Notes under the pieces: model-generated
Database searches by the model: none
Seen by the model: only the letters and a program-made list of their open reading frames with translations
Told to the model about the DNA's origin: nothing
Source: Candidatus Zixiibacteriota bacterium
GTDB lineage: Bacteria > Electryoneota > B3-LCP
Assembly (NCBI GenBank): GCA_003599535.1
Contig: QZKQ01000040.1
Location: 1 to 54,118 of the forward strand
Length of the DNA: 54,118 bases
Direction: 5' to 3'
In this document: positions 1-8,032 of the stretch, piece by piece
How positions within the stretch are numbered: position 1 is the first letter of the stretch
Layout: every line of letters starts with the position of its first letter
Position numbers and translations under genes: made by a program

Positions 1-445
1 GCGACGCTTAACCGGTCGGGAGACGAAGCATGCTCCCCCCGAGCGTCATCACCCTCATGCTTCGTTTCCCGGAGGGCAGAGGCGTGGGCCGGAGGTCGTG
101 GTCAGGGTCTCAAGAAGCGAGGACCCCCATCCCTCTCCCCGCCCTCCGGGAACCAGAAGCATGCCACCACGGCCGGGGCATTTAGGATATCAGTTACTTT
201 ATGACCATCATTCCCGGGCTACGGTCGAGCTATCCCGCTGAAGCGGGATGCCCGTACGATGACGCCCTACGGGGCGATGTGTTTCGCTCTTGCCTCGGGG
301 ATGCGATCCCGGGCACTGGAGGGCAATCAGCGTGACACACAACAGTAATCTGACTCCACGGCGAATTTTCGCAGCGGTTACACGATAGGCTTGTTCCCTG
401 TTTTCATTTTCCTCTGGAAGACCCGACAACCGATAAAGGCATCCC
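1..445. other. Non-coding, repeat-rich left edge
   Basis: I see no convincing gene here; the open frames are shadows without a ribosome binding site or a family signature. The stretch holds nested inverted repeats: positions 17-32 pair with 56-71 (15 of 16 bases), and 68-77 pair perfectly with 141-150. A 'gaagcatg' word recurs in it, related to the element at 15567-15855. No gamma or delta subunit gene of the oxidoreductase that follows is present. Confidence 0.6.
17..150. repeat. Nested inverted repeat, 'gaagcatg' family
   Basis: Two nested palindromic pairs are visible: 17-32 with 56-71, and 68-77 with 141-150. The core word resembles the arms of the MITE-like element at 15567-15855, so this is probably a degenerate member of one dispersed family. 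No transposase is associated. Confidence 0.5.
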
Positions 446-1606
446 ATGAAAAAAGTCCTGACCGGCAACCAGGCGGTGGCCTGGGGAGTGATGTGCTCCC
501 GCGCCCAGGTGGTCTCCGCCTACCCCATCACTCCGCAGACCACCATCATCGAGGAGATCGCCGAGCTGGTCTCTTCGGGCCGCCTGAACTCCCGCTTCAT
601 CAAGGTGGAATCCGAGCATTCCGCCATGGCCGGCTGCATCGGCGCGGCCCAGGCCGGAGTACGCGCCTTCACCGCCACCTCCGCCCAGGGCCTGGCCCTG
701 ATGCACGAGCTGATCCATTGGGCTTCGCTGGCCCGGCTGCCCATCGTCATGGCCGACGTCAACCGCGCCATGGCTCCCGGCTGGACCATCTGGACCGACC
801 AGAACGATACCCTGTCCCAGCGCGACACCGGCTGGCTGCAGTTCTACTGCGAAACCAACCAGGAAGTGCTGGACACCGTGCTGATGTCCTTCAAGATCGG
901 CGAGATCGTGAAGCTGCCGGTGATGCTGGTGCTGGACGCCTTCTTCCTGTCCCACACCGCCGAAGCGATTGACATCCCCGACCTGGAAGCCTGCGACGCC
1001 TTCCTGCCCCCTTATAAACCGGAAATCGCCATTGACTTCGACCATCCCCGGGCCTTCGGCGGCATGACCGGGGTGGACGTGTACATGGAATTCCGCTACA
1101 TGCAGCAGGAAGCCATGAACCAGGCCCTGCAGGTGGCCCAGGCGGTGGATCACGAGTTCGGCGAACGCTTCGGGCGGTCATACGGGCTGATCGAGCCGTA
1201 CCGCTGTGAAGGCGCTGAAGCCATCCTGGTGACGTCCGGCACCATCACTTCCACGGCCCGCGAGGCGGTGGACGAATGGCGCGCTCGGGGCGAGGCGGTG
1301 GGCCTGCTGAAGGTCCGCACTTTCCGCCCCTTCCCCCTGCAGCAGATCCGGGAAGCGCTGCGCGGCGTGCCCCGGGTGGGCATTGTGGACCGCAACATCT
1401 GCCCCGGCTTCGGCGGCATCTTCGCCCAGGAGATCAAGGCGGCGATGTACGACCTGGAGGGTAAGGATCGCCCCGCCATCTACGGCTTCATCGCCGGGCT
1501 GGGCGGCCGCGACGTGACTCCCGCCACCGTCGGCCAGATGCTGGAAAAGACTCTGCGCCCGAAGGAAACCGACCGTCACCTGAACTGGATTGATTTGAAG
1601 GCGTAG
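446..1606 (+). CDS. porA: 2-oxoacid:ferredoxin oxidoreductase, alpha subunit (PorA/VorB-like)
   Basis: Alpha subunit of a pyruvate- or 2-ketoisovalerate-type ferredoxin oxidoreductase, which with the beta subunit oxidatively decarboxylates a 2-oxoacid to acyl-CoA and reduces ferredoxin in the cytoplasm. The 386-residue length fits the free alpha subunit. The N-terminus carries the family signature GNxA followed by YPITPQT (about residues 8-32), and the C-terminal part has the PGFGG region of domain II. The ATG follows a weak ribosome binding site. The beta partner is not next door but at 7037, about 5.4 kb downstream in the same orientation; no gamma or delta subunits lie in the window. Substrate (pyruvate versus branched-chain oxoacid) cannot be decided from the sequence alone. 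Confidence 0.88.
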   Translation: MKKVLTGNQAVAWGVMCSRAQVVSAYPITPQTTIIEEIAELVSSGRLNSRFIKVESEHSAMAGCIGAAQAGVRAFTATSAQGLALMHELIHWASLARLPIVMADVNRAMAPGWTIWTDQNDTLSQRDTGWLQFYCETNQEVLDTVLMSFKIGEIVKLPVMLVLDAFFLSHTAEAIDIPDLEACDAFLPPYKPEIAIDFDHPRAFGGMTGVDVYMEFRYMQQEAMNQALQVAQAVDHEFGERFGRSYGLIEPYRCEGAEAILVTSGTITSTAREAVDEWRARGEAVGLLKVRTFRPFPLQQIREALRGVPRVGIVDRNICPGFGGIFAQEIKAAMYDLEGKDRPAIYGFIAGLGGRDVTPATVGQMLEKTLRPKETDRHLNWIDLKA

Positions 1607-1708
1607 GATTCGCCGGGTTCCTGCCGGGATGGGAACGAAGGAATTCCCGGCAGGCCAACGCTTGTAGGTGTCACTGCGAGTCGGAGGCTTTCTGCCATCC
1701 AGGACCTG

Positions 1709-1814
1709 GTGTCATTGCGAGGCCCGCCGGAAACCAAGCCTGAATAGCGTAAATATGTGCGAATTGTTGAATAGCGCAGACTCGAGCCTCAACGCGGCGG
1801 GCCGAAGCAATCTC
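1709..1814 (+). repeat. Left 106-bp arm of GIY-YIG-associated inverted repeat
   Basis: The outer 22 bases (1709-1730) are the exact reverse complement of 2261-2282, and the inner 19 bases (1796-1814) of 2177-2195. Both arms have the same 65-base spacing between their conserved ends, and the spacer still shows partial similarity when inverted. Confidence 0.85.
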
Positions 1815-1832
1815 AATCTCTGGTTATAGGCG

Positions 1833-2123
1833 ATGCAAGGTAAAAAGTACTTCGTCTATATCGTGACCAATCTAACTCATTCCGTTCTCTACACCGGGGT
1901 CACTTCAGACTTGGTCAAAAGGGTAAATCAACATAAGCATAAGTTGTTGCCAGGCTTCACCTCCCAGTACCGGGTAGATCGATTAGTGTACTTTGAAGGC
2001 TTCGATAATCCCGAATTTGCCATTGGAAGAGAAAAACAGATCAAGGGTGGGTCTCGCCGGAAGAAGATCGCATTGATTGAGGCCGTGAATCCCGAGTGGG
2101 AGGATCTGACAGATAAGCTTTGA
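1833..2123 (+). CDS. GIY-YIG nuclease superfamily protein (UPF0213-like)
   Basis: A 96-residue single-domain GIY-YIG protein. The N-terminus has the Y-x-Y-I ... Y-T-G motif (about residues 7-23), followed by the conserved R and H of the second helix (KRVNQHK) and a C-terminal REKQIKG segment ending in NPEW-x-DL, as in the YhbQ/UPF0213 family. GIY-YIG folds cut DNA using the tyrosines, Arg and a distal Glu; whether this small version is active is unknown. The gene has a poor ribosome binding site and lies inside a symmetrical repeat, with a hairpin copy beginning on its stop codon, so it travels with that repeat and not with the oxidoreductase genes. Confidence 0.85.
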   Translation: MQGKKYFVYIVTNLTHSVLYTGVTSDLVKRVNQHKHKLLPGFTSQYRVDRLVYFEGFDNPEFAIGREKQIKGGSRRKKIALIEAVNPEWEDLTDKL

Positions 2124-2165
2124 GACTGCTTCGCCATCTGAAAAAACGATGGCTCGCAATGACAC
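2122..2165 (+). repeat. Hairpin copy of the GIY-YIG end motif
   Basis: Starts within the stop codon of the GIY-YIG gene. It begins with GAGACTGCTTCG, folds through gccatc/gatggc (2133-2138 with 2149-2154, sequence-adjacent loop of A residues), and ends in CTCGCAATGACAC, the same word that closes the outer repeat arm. It could also act as a transcription stop for the small gene. Confidence 0.6.
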
Positions 2166-2176
2166 TGCCAGAGCAT

Positions 2177-2282
2177 GAGATTGCTTCGGCCCGCCCACCT
2201 CGAGGCCAAGGCAGCCCAATCTGAATATCCTAAGATGGATGTGCAGTACCGGCTCAGTTCCCGGCGGGCCTCGCAATGACAC
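2177..2282 (+). repeat. Right 106-bp arm of GIY-YIG-associated inverted repeat
   Basis: Mirror of 1709-1814. The inner 19 bases and outer 22 bases are exact inverted matches to the left arm, with an equal 65-base spacer. It ends 42 bases before the -35 box of the next gene, so insertion has set that gene's upstream context. Confidence 0.85.
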
Positions 2283-2324
2283 TGGTGAAGTTTAAGGCAA
2301 TTTTACAAACGCAAAAAATTGCGC

Positions 2325-2353
2325 TTGACTTGGCCGTTTGGGAACGCTATATT
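2325..2353 (+). promoter_or_regulatory. Sigma70-type promoter of surface protein gene
   Basis: TTGACT at 2325-2330, a 17-base spacer and TATATT at 2348-2353. It lies 39 bases before the ATG at 2393. The same layout recurs before the other sorting-domain genes. Confidence 0.7.
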
Positions 2354-2392
2354 GGCTGCAAAAACCGCAATATTGCAGTCAAGGAGGCTGTC

Positions 2393-3808
2393 ATGAAGCG
2401 CGCACGAGGGTTCTTGGGCATAGCGGCCGCGGTGGCCGTGCTGGTCAGCGTCGCTGCGGCCCAATGGAGCGACCCGGTGGCGGTGACGGAGGGGGAGGGG
2501 GATGATCATAATGTAGCCATATGGGATGTCGGTTATGGCCAGACGACCATCGTATGGGACCGAACAGATAGTACGGGAACGCACCTCTTTTACCGCACGG
2601 TAAACTTGGTTACCAGCGAGTTTGGTCCGGAAACCCAGCTTACCTTTGGCGCCTGCAGGGACGAGAAACCCAGTATGGCTCCAGATGGTTGTGGCGTATT
2701 TTTCCAATCCGACCGGCAGGGCCATTCGGCCATCTATTTTCTTGAAGATCTTAATCCGGCTGAACCTTTTCGCTTCCTGTACAGCGATGTAGATCTCTGG
2801 GATCCACAAGCCCGGTACGGAGGAATCTGTACTCCCGATCCCTTTTTGGTTATTTGTCACAGCGACTCCCAATTCTACACTTGCGATTTTGATTGGTTTC
2901 TTTATGAGATCCACCAAAGCACTTACCTCGCGCCCTCAGGTGATCACCCGATAAAATGGGCAGACGGTGGTGTTCTCCCCAATCCTCCGCTTTACTCTTT
3001 ATTTAGAAGAGTCTGCGAGAGTGTGCTTTCCGGCAATTCAGAGATCGAATTCTACTGGCAATACGCCTACGCCGTACCCGGATTAGCAGATACATTAGTC
3101 AATACTACAGGATTCCCCAGGCACCGCCCCCAGCTGGATACCGATGCCATTCTGTTCGAGCAGGAAACTGCCAACGGGAGCGATCTTTATCGCGCAGAAT
3201 GGAATTATATTGTGTCAAATTTTTATCCGGCACAACCCCTGTTCGAGCATGATGGCACGGAACGAAACCTAACCTTCGAGAATGGATCCGGCGCCTACTA
3301 CGCCTTCGAACAGGACTGGGTTGGTAATTGGGATATCGGTTTTCGGGCACACATCCAGAATGTTACGGAAGTCGTTTGTCCCTCTGATGCCGTAGATAGA
3401 AATCCGGTGTTACGCACTGGATATGGTTGGACACCTGCGGCCGGTTACCACGTCTTCTGGGAATCCAACCGGGACGGGACGTGGAAGATCTACCATTCCC
3501 AGCGGGACGCGGTGGGCGTGGACGACGGCTTCGGGCCGCTGCAGCCGAAGCAGATCGGCCTTTCCGTCCACCCCAACCCCGGCAACGCGGAGTTCAAGAT
3601 CGCCCTGGATTTGGCCCGGGCGGGGCAAGCCCAGGCCGGGATCTATGATGTGTCCGGACGGTTAGTTCAGAGGGTGCATTCCGGGTGGCTGGGGGCGGGC
3701 CGCCACGCCTTCACCTGGAACGCAGTGGATCAGCCCTCAGGTATCTACTTCCTGCGGGTGGAAAGCGGCGGCGCGGTAACGCTGGAAAAGGTCGCCCTGC
3801 TGAAATAG
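2393..3808 (+). CDS. Secreted protein with T9SS-type C-terminal sorting domain
   Basis: A 471-residue exported protein of unknown activity. ATG 2393 is chosen because an AAGGAGG ribosome binding site sits six bases upstream and a signal peptide follows (basic start, hydrophobic core, AAAQ cleavage region, about residues 1-23). The middle (about 30-390) contains recurrent blade-like segments with FxSDRxG and FWESNRDGTW signatures, which suggests a TolB/WD40-like beta-propeller. The last ~80 residues (HPNPGN ... YDVSGR ... SGIYFLRV ... LLK) match the T9SS type A sorting domain family, so secretion to the surface is inferred. The propeller region is visibly less GC-rich than the sorting domain. 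A longer in-frame start at 2276 lies inside the repeat and promoter and is rejected. Confidence 0.8.
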   Translation: MKRARGFLGIAAAVAVLVSVAAAQWSDPVAVTEGEGDDHNVAIWDVGYGQTTIVWDRTDSTGTHLFYRTVNLVTSEFGPETQLTFGACRDEKPSMAPDGCGVFFQSDRQGHSAIYFLEDLNPAEPFRFLYSDVDLWDPQARYGGICTPDPFLVICHSDSQFYTCDFDWFLYEIHQSTYLAPSGDHPIKWADGGVLPNPPLYSLFRRVCESVLSGNSEIEFYWQYAYAVPGLADTLVNTTGFPRHRPQLDTDAILFEQETANGSDLYRAEWNYIVSNFYPAQPLFEHDGTERNLTFENGSGAYYAFEQDWVGNWDIGFRAHIQNVTEVVCPSDAVDRNPVLRTGYGWTPAAGYHVFWESNRDGTWKIYHSQRDAVGVDDGFGPLQPKQIGLSVHPNPGNAEFKIALDLARAGQAQAGIYDVSGRLVQRVHSGWLGAGRHAFTWNAVDQPSGIYFLRVESGGAVTLEKVALLK

Positions 3809-3851
3809 ACGGCGCGGATCCGGGGCGCGCCGAGGCATAAACGGAGAACGT

Positions 3852-5216
3852 GTGAAGTTCAAGGTCCATCGGGACGCTTTGGGGATTACCGGGCTGGTCA
3901 TCGCCTTCCTGGGATTGCTGGCCAACCCCTGGCTGGTGGGGTGGCTGCTGAACCCGTCCGGGCGCCTCGGGTCGCGCACCCTCTTCCTGGCGCTGGCCGT
4001 GTTCAGCGCCGCCGGGATCGCCAAGGGATTGTACCTGGCCTTCGCCGACCGCCGGGGGCTGCGGCGGAATCTGCCCAATTTCGCGCTCCTGGCCGGCACC
4101 GTGGCGGTTACCCTGGCGGTGGCCTACACCGGGTACCTGGCCTACCGTTCCGCCCGGATGTACCAGTACGTCAAGACCAACCAGCGAGGCTGGAAGGGGA
4201 GCCTGTTTCAGGGGCACCCGGAACTGGGCTATGCCCCCCGGCCCAATTCCCGCGGCTTCATGACCTTCCATATCGGGCCCGACCTGCCCGTGCGGCATGA
4301 CGCCAACGGTTTCCGCGTCCCGGAAAACGCCCCCGACGACCCGGAACCTCGCCGCCCCGTGATCCTGACGCTGGGCTGTTCGGCCACCTACGCGGACGCC
4401 TGCCTGGCCGAGGAAGGATATGGCTTTCAACTGGCCCAGGCCCTGGGCGGGACCTGCGTCAACGCCGCCATGTGCGGGTACGGCCTGGAACAGACCCTGG
4501 TGCAGGCGCAACGCCTGATCCCGGAACTGAAGCCGGACCTCGTGATAGTGCAGTATTCCGGCTGGCTGGTGGCGCGGTCCCTGCAGGGGTTTGCCCCCAG
4601 CTACCTGGGCCAGCTGCCGGTGCCCTACTTCGATACCACCGCCGCCGGCCAAATCGCCCTGCAACCGGCGCTGTTCCGGGAAAAGATCTTCGAAGTGCCC
4701 GTCGCCGATTACCAGAACGAGCGGGAAGGGAGCGCAGGGGAATTCCTCTCCTTCTTCTTCCGCGCCGGGCTGCCCCTGCTCCTGCACGACGACCGGCACG
4801 CCGTCCGGGTCCGGTTGCAGGATGCGCTGTCCCGCTTGCTCCGCGACCGGCCGCTGCTGCCCGGCTACGAACTGGGCAACGAGGTGGTGGAATACGTTTA
4901 TGGCGAAATCGGGCGGATGTGCCGGGAGCACGACGCCCGCATGGTCGTGGTGCTGTACGGCCTGGACAAGGACGAGCGGCTGAGATTCCAGCGGCCCGCC
5001 GTGCCCGGGGCGGCCGTGGCCAACGCCGATTCGGCGCTCTACAGCCGCCTTCCCGACCGCACCCGGGAGACCTATTACCGGGCCTACGCCCACTGGCGCG
5101 GCGATCCGCCGGAATGCGTGGATGCGCATCCCAACGCCGCGGCCCACGCGATTATTGCCCAGACCATTGTGGAAGCGGTTCGCACCAAGGATGATGAGGT
5201 GATCGTTCACCGCTGA
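3852..5216 (+). CDS. Membrane-anchored SGNH/GDSL-like hydrolase family protein
   Basis: A 454-residue protein with about three N-terminal membrane helices (roughly residues 12-32, 42-62 and 78-98) followed by a probably extracytoplasmic SGNH-like domain. Block I appears as LGCSATY with Ser177 (GCS instead of the classical GDS), the central strand as DLVIVQYS, and block V as DAHPN with Asp424 and His426, giving a plausible Ser-His-Asp triad. SGNH enzymes are esterases or O-acyl hydrolases, some acting on envelope glycans; the substrate here is unknown. GTG 3852 is preceded by GGAGA. It is the first of two tandem paralogs. Confidence 0.65.
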   Translation: MKFKVHRDALGITGLVIAFLGLLANPWLVGWLLNPSGRLGSRTLFLALAVFSAAGIAKGLYLAFADRRGLRRNLPNFALLAGTVAVTLAVAYTGYLAYRSARMYQYVKTNQRGWKGSLFQGHPELGYAPRPNSRGFMTFHIGPDLPVRHDANGFRVPENAPDDPEPRRPVILTLGCSATYADACLAEEGYGFQLAQALGGTCVNAAMCGYGLEQTLVQAQRLIPELKPDLVIVQYSGWLVARSLQGFAPSYLGQLPVPYFDTTAAGQIALQPALFREKIFEVPVADYQNEREGSAGEFLSFFFRAGLPLLLHDDRHAVRVRLQDALSRLLRDRPLLPGYELGNEVVEYVYGEIGRMCREHDARMVVVLYGLDKDERLRFQRPAVPGAAVANADSALYSRLPDRTRETYYRAYAHWRGDPPECVDAHPNAAAHAIIAQTIVEAVRTKDDEVIVHR

Positions 5217-5268
5217 TTGAAACCTCTACACCGACCAGTCCCATAATAATATATTCGTGGAGGATATA

Positions 5269-6429
5269 GTGGTCTGGCGAGAAAATTATAGGAATATCCT
5301 TTTTGCAGCGGGAGTTATGCTGATAATGGCTTTCCTGCTGTACAGTGGCTTTCTGGTTTACCGAACCCGGTATTTCTACAACCGCATCGTGCAGTGTAAA
5401 CGAGCCATGAAAGGCCATCTGCACGTGTATGACCACGAACTTGGGTATGTCGGTGTACCGGAAGCGGAAGGTAGCATGGTTTTTCCCCTCGGGCCGGAAC
5501 TGCCCGTCCGTTATGATGCACGGGGTTTCAGAGTGCCCGTGGGCGCCGATACCGCATTGAAACGGCCGTTGGTCCTGTCGCTGGGGTGTTCCTTCACCTA
5601 CGGGGATGGCTTGCCGGCGGAAGAAACTTATGCGTACCGGACGGCGGAAATGCTGGGCGGCTACAACCTGAATGCCGCCATGTGCGCGTATGGACTGGGC
5701 CAGATGCTGGCGCAGGCCCGGGATTTGATCCCGCGCTACCATCCGGACGTCGTGTTGGTGCAATTCTCCACCTGGCTGGTGGACCGGTCCCTGATGGTAT
5801 TCATGCCGACGTACGCTGGATTTATGCCGTCCCCCTATTTCGCGGAAGAGGCTAACGGCCAAGTGGTGCTGCGACCGGCTCTATTCACCTCTAAACTTTT
5901 CGATTTACCCGTATATTCCTATCAGTGCATCGAACAACCGAATGCCCTGACGTTTGTGTCATTTGTCCTGCGCGTGGGGCTGCCGCTATATATACATGAT
6001 GACGTCATTACCGTTCGCTATGCCGCGATGAAAGTTCTGCCCGGATACCGGGAGCGGTTGCCCTCCGCCGACAGTACTTCCTTCGTCCAAACCGTGCGCC
6101 ACGCGTATGGGGAAATTCACCAACTGTGCCTCGCGCACGGCGGGCGGATGGTTTTGGTCAGGATTAACACCAATCGCACCGTAGTACCTGGGCAGGCGGA
6201 TCTTCTGCAGCTTCCCGGTGTGGTCTATGCGGATGCGGATTCAGCTCTCTTTACCCCCTTGAAAGACAAATCGGCCGAAGGTTTTTCCGCCGCTTACCGA
6301 ATCTGGCGCGGCGACCCTCCACGGATGGTGGACTACCATCCCAACGCCGCGGCCCATGCGATTATCGCCCAGACCATTGTGGCAGCGTTGAAAGCGTCCG
6401 AAGCCGCCCCTTTGGCGGTGACAAACTGA
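5269..6429 (+). CDS. Membrane-anchored SGNH/GDSL-like hydrolase, tandem paralog
   Basis: A 386-residue paralog of the preceding gene with a single N-terminal membrane helix (about residues 12-32). The SGNH blocks are clearer: LGCSFTYGDG with Ser108, DVVLVQFS, and DYHPN with Asp355 and His357. GTG 5269 is preferred because GGAGG lies five bases upstream; GTG 5257 in frame has no ribosome binding site. The last ~45 bases of the catalytic block differ from the upstream paralog at only a few positions although the rest has diverged, which suggests gene conversion or strong constraint. It lacks the two extra membrane helices of its neighbour. The substrate is unknown. Confidence 0.65.
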   Translation: MVWRENYRNILFAAGVMLIMAFLLYSGFLVYRTRYFYNRIVQCKRAMKGHLHVYDHELGYVGVPEAEGSMVFPLGPELPVRYDARGFRVPVGADTALKRPLVLSLGCSFTYGDGLPAEETYAYRTAEMLGGYNLNAAMCAYGLGQMLAQARDLIPRYHPDVVLVQFSTWLVDRSLMVFMPTYAGFMPSPYFAEEANGQVVLRPALFTSKLFDLPVYSYQCIEQPNALTFVSFVLRVGLPLYIHDDVITVRYAAMKVLPGYRERLPSADSTSFVQTVRHAYGEIHQLCLAHGGRMVLVRINTNRTVVPGQADLLQLPGVVYADADSALFTPLKDKSAEGFSAAYRIWRGDPPRMVDYHPNAAAHAIIAQTIVAALKASEAAPLAVTN

Positions 6430-6456
6430 CACTGTTACGTTCACTATTAATTGGTT

Positions 6457-6969
6457 ATGAATTCTATTCGCGGTAAACGCAACCTTACCGACCGGCGCGA
6501 CGACCTGCTCATGATTTTCCTGGGGGCTACCGAGGAGCATAGCGCACGGTTCTGTGTCATCGGCGGCCAGGCGTTGAACCTCTACGCCAAGCCGGTTCTG
6601 ACCACCGGCCTCGACCTGGTGGTCGAAGCCGGGCGGTGGCCCAAGGTCAGGGAAGCCCTGGAAGGCCGCGTGACCATCGTAGAGCATTCCGATTGCGTGG
6701 AAATCCACGGTCAGGGATCTGGTCAACGCCTGCGCGTCTGGACGGACCCCCGCCTGCAGGACTTCATCCCCCGCGCCCGGTTGCGAACCATTCGCGGCTT
6801 CAAAATGTGCGTGGCGGCGCCGGAAGACCTGCTGCAGAGCCAGGTGTGGATCGCGCAGGACGAGAGCCGCCCGGAAACGGAGCGGCAGCGGGCGCGCGGC
6901 AACATGGAGCGGCTGGTGCGGGCGATGCCGGAGCTGGAAACGCTGCTGCCCCAGGACGTGGCGCCGTGA
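6457..6969 (+). CDS. Nucleotidyltransferase-fold protein (AbiEii/MNT-like), possibly inactive
   Basis: A 170-residue protein resembling stand-alone nucleotidyltransferase-fold proteins found as antitoxins or orphan MNTs. The N-terminal part shows VIGGQAL (about residues 32-38) and then TTGLDLVVE, where family members usually have T-x-D-x-D; the first acidic metal ligand is replaced by Gly, so catalysis is doubtful. The C-terminal helices (APEDLLQSQVW ... PELETLLP) match the typical tail of such proteins. No toxin partner is adjacent: upstream is the SGNH gene and downstream porB. ATG 6457 is chosen over TTG 6451, but neither has a strong ribosome binding site. Confidence 0.55.
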   Translation: MNSIRGKRNLTDRRDDLLMIFLGATEEHSARFCVIGGQALNLYAKPVLTTGLDLVVEAGRWPKVREALEGRVTIVEHSDCVEIHGQGSGQRLRVWTDPRLQDFIPRARLRTIRGFKMCVAAPEDLLQSQVWIAQDESRPETERQRARGNMERLVRAMPELETLLPQDVAP

Positions 6970-7036
6970 TTCATTTGACCTTTCATCCACTTTTCCCAGC
7001 ATTCGATCCGCAACGTTGGACAACCGGAGATAATCC

Positions 7037-7942
7037 ATGACCCCTCATGTGCACGGTCAAATCACCTATGATATCCCCGACCGGGAGATCATGTCGTCCG
7101 GGCACCTGGCCTGCCCGGGCTGCGGCGCGTCCCTGGCCATGCGCCTGGCGCTGAAAGAGCTGGGTCCACGCACGGTGTTGTGCATCCCCGCCTGCTGCTG
7201 GGCGGTGATTGACGGCCCCTTCCCTTATTCGGCGGCGGGCGTGCCGGTGGTGCACTGCGCCTTCGAAACCGCGGCCATCACCGCCACGGGAGTGCGCCAC
7301 GGCCTGGACGTCCGCGGTTTGGACGACGTCAACGTGGTGGCCTGGGCGGGCGACGGCGGCACCTTCGACATCGGCTTCGGAGCCCTGTCGGCGGCCGCCG
7401 AGCGCAACGAGAACATTCTCTACATCTGCTACGATAATGAAGCCTACATGAACACCGGCATCCAGCGCTCCTCGGCCACTCCCGTGGGCGCCTGGACCAC
7501 CACCACTCCCACCAAAACGCCCAAAGAAGAGCCCAAGAAGAACCTGGTGGAAATCCTGGCCGCGCACCGCATCCCCTACACCGCCACCGCCACCGTGGCT
7601 TATCCCGACGACTTGACGCGCAAGCTCCGCCGCGCCATCGGTACGAAGGGATTCCGTCTGCTGCACATCTTCAGCCCCTGCCCGCCGGGGCACAAGTCCC
7701 TGGAGAGCGATTCCATCAAGATCAGCCGGCTGGCGGTGGAAACGAAGGTTTTCCCCCTGTACGAAGTGGAAGGGGGAACCAAATACACGCTTTCGCGTCA
7801 GTCACAAGGAATCCCTGTCCGGGATTACATCCGGCTGCAGGGGCGCTTCAAGCACCTGACCGACGCCGATCTCGACGTCATGCAGACCCGCGTGGATCGC
7901 GAATGGGATTTCCTGATGAAAAAAATTACCCTCTTCGGATAA
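7037..7942 (+). CDS. porB: 2-oxoacid:ferredoxin oxidoreductase, beta subunit (PorB-like)
   Basis: A 301-residue thiamine-pyrophosphate-binding beta subunit, partner of the gene at 446. It has the CPGCG iron-sulfur cysteine motif near residue 25, the TPP motif GDGGTFD ... DNEAYMNTG (about residues 113-140), and the TPVGAWTTTTP segment typical of PorB. A further cysteine lies in the FSPCPPGH region near the end. In most genomes alpha and beta are adjacent; here 5.4 kb of unrelated genes intervene. ATG 7037 follows CCGGAGA. Co-expression with porA from one transcript looks unlikely given the repeat cassette and promoters between them. Confidence 0.88.
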   Translation: MTPHVHGQITYDIPDREIMSSGHLACPGCGASLAMRLALKELGPRTVLCIPACCWAVIDGPFPYSAAGVPVVHCAFETAAITATGVRHGLDVRGLDDVNVVAWAGDGGTFDIGFGALSAAAERNENILYICYDNEAYMNTGIQRSSATPVGAWTTTTPTKTPKEEPKKNLVEILAAHRIPYTATATVAYPDDLTRKLRRAIGTKGFRLLHIFSPCPPGHKSLESDSIKISRLAVETKVFPLYEVEGGTKYTLSRQSQGIPVRDYIRLQGRFKHLTDADLDVMQTRVDREWDFLMKKITLFG

Positions 7943-7962
7943 GCGAGGGGCGAAAGTTTCGC

Positions 7963-7992
7963 TTGCTTTGGGGCGCGGAAATTTCGTACCTT
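7963..7992 (+). promoter_or_regulatory. Possible promoter of small membrane protein
   Basis: TTGCTT at 7963-7968, an 18-base spacer and TACCTT at 7987-7992, 40 bases before the ATG at 8033. The match is weaker than for the surface-protein promoters. Confidence 0.3.
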
Positions 7993-8032
7993 TTCGCATA
8001 ACCCCGTCATCTCTCCAACGGCAAAAGGTTAC

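Larger units (their letters stand above)
1709..2282 (+). mobile_element. Repeat-bounded GIY-YIG cassette
   Basis: A 574-bp unit made of two 106-bp inverted arms, a GIY-YIG nuclease-like gene (1833-2123), and an extra hairpin copy of the end motif starting on the gene's stop codon (2122-2165). A short solo copy, with the inner and outer motifs fused, sits at 15894-15932. There is no transposase; if the unit moves, the nuclease is the only candidate for a function in it. No clear target duplication is seen. Confidence 0.6.

Noticed and set aside
391-972. 193-codon open frame overlapping the porA start in another frame
   Set aside because: It is a GC-rich shadow with Arg/Pro/Gly-rich translation and no ribosome binding site; porA on the same strand is clearly real.
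1833-2123. Homing endonuclease of an intron or intein
   Set aside because: The protein is a short UPF0213-type GIY-YIG domain without a DNA-recognition tail, and no intron or interrupted host gene surrounds it.
3711-5210. 499-codon antisense frame opposite the first SGNH gene
   Set aside because: High-GC antisense open frame; the sense protein has SGNH motifs and the antisense has none.
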